From Legionellaceae bacterium (lineage in GTDB: Bacteria; Pseudomonadota; Gammaproteobacteria; Legionellales; Legionellaceae): a stretch of 8,009 nt of DNA. Below the pieces are notes generated by a model. The model searched no databases, was not told where the DNA came from, and was given only the letters and a program-made list of their open reading frames with translations. The DNA is taken from positions 1 through 8,009 of the forward strand of contig JAHFRX010000065.1 of NCBI GenBank assembly GCA_023266075.1, written 5' to 3'. Positions within the stretch are counted from its first letter, which is position 1; each line of letters opens with the position of its first letter. Shown here one piece after another: positions 6,637 to 8,009 of the stretch. The translations under genes were made by a program, and so were the position numbers.

Positions 6637-7845
6637 ATGCAAAATATTGAAAAAATAATGCGAGAGTTATTGAGAGGTACCGCTGAAGTTTTACCAGAAG
6701 AAGCACTTCTCGAAAAACTAAAATTAAATCGTCCGCTTCGTATCAAGGCAGGCTTTGATCCAACGGCGCCTGATTTGCACTTGGGACATACGGTTCTTCT
6801 GAATAAGTTACGTCAATTTCAAGAGTTTGGACATGAGGTGATTTTTTTGATTGGTGATTTTACGGCCATGATTGGTGACCCGACAGGGAAAAATGTGACG
6901 CGTATACCACTCGATAGTGATTCGGTGATTGAAAATGCAAAGACGTATCAAAAGCAAGTGTTCAAAATTCTAGATCCCCAAAGAACCACAGTTGTTTATA
7001 ATTCTGAATGGTTCAATACAATGACAGCACGGGATATGATTCAATTGGCGCAGCATTCAACCGTTGCGCGGATGCTTGAGCGTGATGATTTTAGTAAACG
7101 TTTTCATGAAGAACAGCCGATTGCGTTACACGAATTTCTTTATCCATTGATTCAAGGTTACGATTCAGTTGCATTGAAGGCTGATGTTGAGTGTGGTGGC
7201 ACTGATCAGAAATTTAATTTATTGATGGGGCGAGAGTTACAAAAGCAAGCAGCTCAGTCTCAACAAGTGGTGATGATGACACCTCTTATTGAAGGTTTAG
7301 ACGGTGTTAAAAAGATGTCTAAGTCTTTAGATAATTATATTGGTATTCAAGAATCACCCGACATGATGTTTGGTAAAATCATGTCTATTTCAGATACGTT
7401 GATGTGGCGTTATATTGATTTGCTGAGTTTTAAAACCTTGGATGAAATTGAGAAATTGAAACAAGATGTTTTGCATGGGCTAAATCCACGAGATGTAAAA
7501 ATTGATTTTGCTAAAGAAATGGTGACGCGATTTCACACAGGAAAAGAGGCTGAGGCTGCAGCAGAAGCCTTTATTGAACGATTTCAAAAAAAAGAAATTC
7601 CGGATGATCTTGAGATACAACACGTTGAAAGCACACTACCTCGGCGCATCACGATGCTCTTAAAAGAGTTAAACTTGACACAAAGCACATCTGAGGCAAT
7701 GCGCTTGATGAAAGAAGGCGCTGTTAAAGTCGATGGCGTGAAAATAATAGATCAAGCATTCTTACTGCCGATCAATCACACGTATGTCATTCAAGTTGGA
7801 AAACGAAGAGTTGCAAAAGTCGAAATAAGCGCAAAAAGTGGTTGA
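6637..7845 (+). CDS. tyrS: Tyrosyl-tRNA synthetase (TyrZ-type, type 2)
   Basis: A 402-residue class I aminoacyl-tRNA synthetase that charges tRNA-Tyr with tyrosine in the cytoplasm. The HIGH motif is HLGH at 48-51, within GFDPTAPDLHLGHTVLL. The KMSKS loop is KMSKS at 226-230. The C-terminal S4 RNA-binding domain lies at about 336-395 (RRITMLLKELNL, SEAMRLMKEGAVKVDG). Length and the GFDPTAPDLHLGH wording fit the shorter TyrZ/type-2 subfamily rather than E. coli TyrS (424). It is complete with no missing catalytic motif. The stop TGA (7843-7845) overlaps the -35 box of the following rrn promoter, and the last codons encode A-rich DNA resembling an UP element. No terminator separates the genes, so some tyrS transcripts should run into rrn. 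Confidence 0.97.
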   Translation: MQNIEKIMRELLRGTAEVLPEEALLEKLKLNRPLRIKAGFDPTAPDLHLGHTVLLNKLRQFQEFGHEVIFLIGDFTAMIGDPTGKNVTRIPLDSDSVIENAKTYQKQVFKILDPQRTTVVYNSEWFNTMTARDMIQLAQHSTVARMLERDDFSKRFHEEQPIALHEFLYPLIQGYDSVALKADVECGGTDQKFNLLMGRELQKQAAQSQQVVMMTPLIEGLDGVKKMSKSLDNYIGIQESPDMMFGKIMSISDTLMWRYIDLLSFKTLDEIEKLKQDVLHGLNPRDVKIDFAKEMVTRFHTGKEAEAAAEAFIERFQKKEIPDDLEIQHVESTLPRRITMLLKELNLTQSTSEAMRLMKEGAVKVDGVKIIDQAFLLPINHTYVIQVGKRRVAKVEISAKSG

Positions 7846-7869
7846 CAAAGAATGAGAGATGAGTAGAAT
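7842..7869 (+). promoter_or_regulatory. rRNA operon promoter overlapping the tyrS stop
   Basis: TTGACA (7842-7847, perfect consensus), a 16-bp spacer and TAGAAT (7864-7869) have the spacing typical of rrn promoters. The following GCACACC exactly matches what I recall downstream of the E. coli rrn P2 -10 box, with initiation probably near 7876-7877. A-tracts at 7815-7818, 7823-7828 and 7833-7837 could be an UP element and lie inside tyrS codons. No second promoter was found between here and 16S. Confidence 0.85.
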
Positions 7870-7876
7870 GCACACC

Positions 7877-7994
7877 ACTTGCCCTGGAGGCGACGTTGCT
7901 TAAGAAGATAGAGACAAACTGTGTGGGCATTTTCGGATGCTTTTGAGTTGATAGTAAAGAGAAATAAGAGACGCGCAAGCGTCAAGTTAGGATT
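7877..7994 (+). ncRNA. 16S rRNA leader with boxA/boxC-like antitermination elements
   Basis: About 118 nt of pre-rRNA leader. ACTGTGTGGGCA (7918-7929) closely matches the boxC segment of enterobacterial rrn leaders. TGCTTAAGAA (7897-7906) sits where boxA belongs, but looks like a boxA (TGCTCTTTA plus AGAA) with CTT missing. GCAT (7927-7930) can pair with ATGC (7937-7940). GACGC (7970-7974) and GCGTC (7979-7983) close a GCAA tetraloop hairpin just before 16S. AGCGTCAA (7978-7985) matches the E. coli pre-16S end. The leader is removed during processing and normally helps Nus-factor antitermination and folding. Confidence 0.75.
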
Positions 7995-8009
7995 AAATTG
8001 AAGAGTTTG
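7995..8009 (+). rRNA. rrs: 16S ribosomal RNA, 5' end (partial)
   Basis: AAATTGAAGAGTTTG is identical to the first 15 bases of mature E. coli 16S rRNA as recalled; the gene continues past the window edge. The upstream rrn promoter and leader confirm the identification. Confidence 0.93.

Noticed and set aside
7675..7702. Perfect TTGACA inside tyrS as a possible upstream rrn P1
   Set aside because: At 16-17 bp spacing the -10 would be CAATGC or AATGCG, which is poor; no further promoter features.
7787..7985. Two minus-strand frames over the tyrS end and rRNA leader
   Set aside because: They overlap a clear rrn promoter and leader, and neither has protein-like features or a convincing ribosome-binding site.

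Overview
The window looks like chromosomal housekeeping DNA from a low-GC gammaproteobacterium, with seven intact protein genes and the start of a ribosomal RNA operon at the right edge. The gammaproteobacterial assignment rests on the 16S leader: its boxC-like segment and first 16S bases closely resemble the enterobacterial ones. It also rests on gene order, because M23 peptidase / tyrosyl-tRNA synthetase / rrn recalls the PA0667-tyrZ-rrn order of Pseudomonas. A Legionellales-like host (Legionella, Coxiella, Rickettsiella and relatives) is my best guess. The reasons are the AT-rich composition, a DUF1460 protein, and a first gene that reads like the type IVB secretion lipoprotein IcmN/DotK. 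This is inference and not proven by the window.

Layout. Bases 1-181 hold no convincing protein gene, but contain a dense set of inverted repeats ending in a rightward terminator-like hairpin and T-run (candidate small RNA or 3' UTR). Next come an OmpA-domain lipoprotein gene (leftward) and kup (rightward). They diverge from a 102-bp intergenic region where two plausible promoters share one palindromic -35 hexamer and two further palindromes look like operators. kup meets a leftward DUF1460 periplasmic amidase-like gene tail to tail with a 4-bp overlap. Divergent from that gene lies the translationally coupled pair spmA-spmB, followed by a leftward LysM/M23 murein endopeptidase gene. A 215-bp intergenic region with divergent promoters separates it from tyrS. 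The tyrS stop codon overlaps the -35 box of a strong rrn-type promoter. The leader runs 118 nt to the first bases of 16S rRNA, where the window ends.

Functional themes. Three products probably act on or bind peptidoglycan (OmpA-like lipoprotein, DUF1460 enzyme, M23 endopeptidase). The SpmA/SpmB membrane pair sits between the two putative murein enzymes. Kup imports potassium, and tyrS plus rrn serve translation. I saw no mobile element, CRISPR array, tRNA gene or broken gene. I did not find a clearly undescribed system. The most unusual items are the regulatory arrangements: the embedded rrn promoter with an apparently shortened boxA, the shared -35 with flanking palindromes, and the mutually exclusive hairpins at the left edge.
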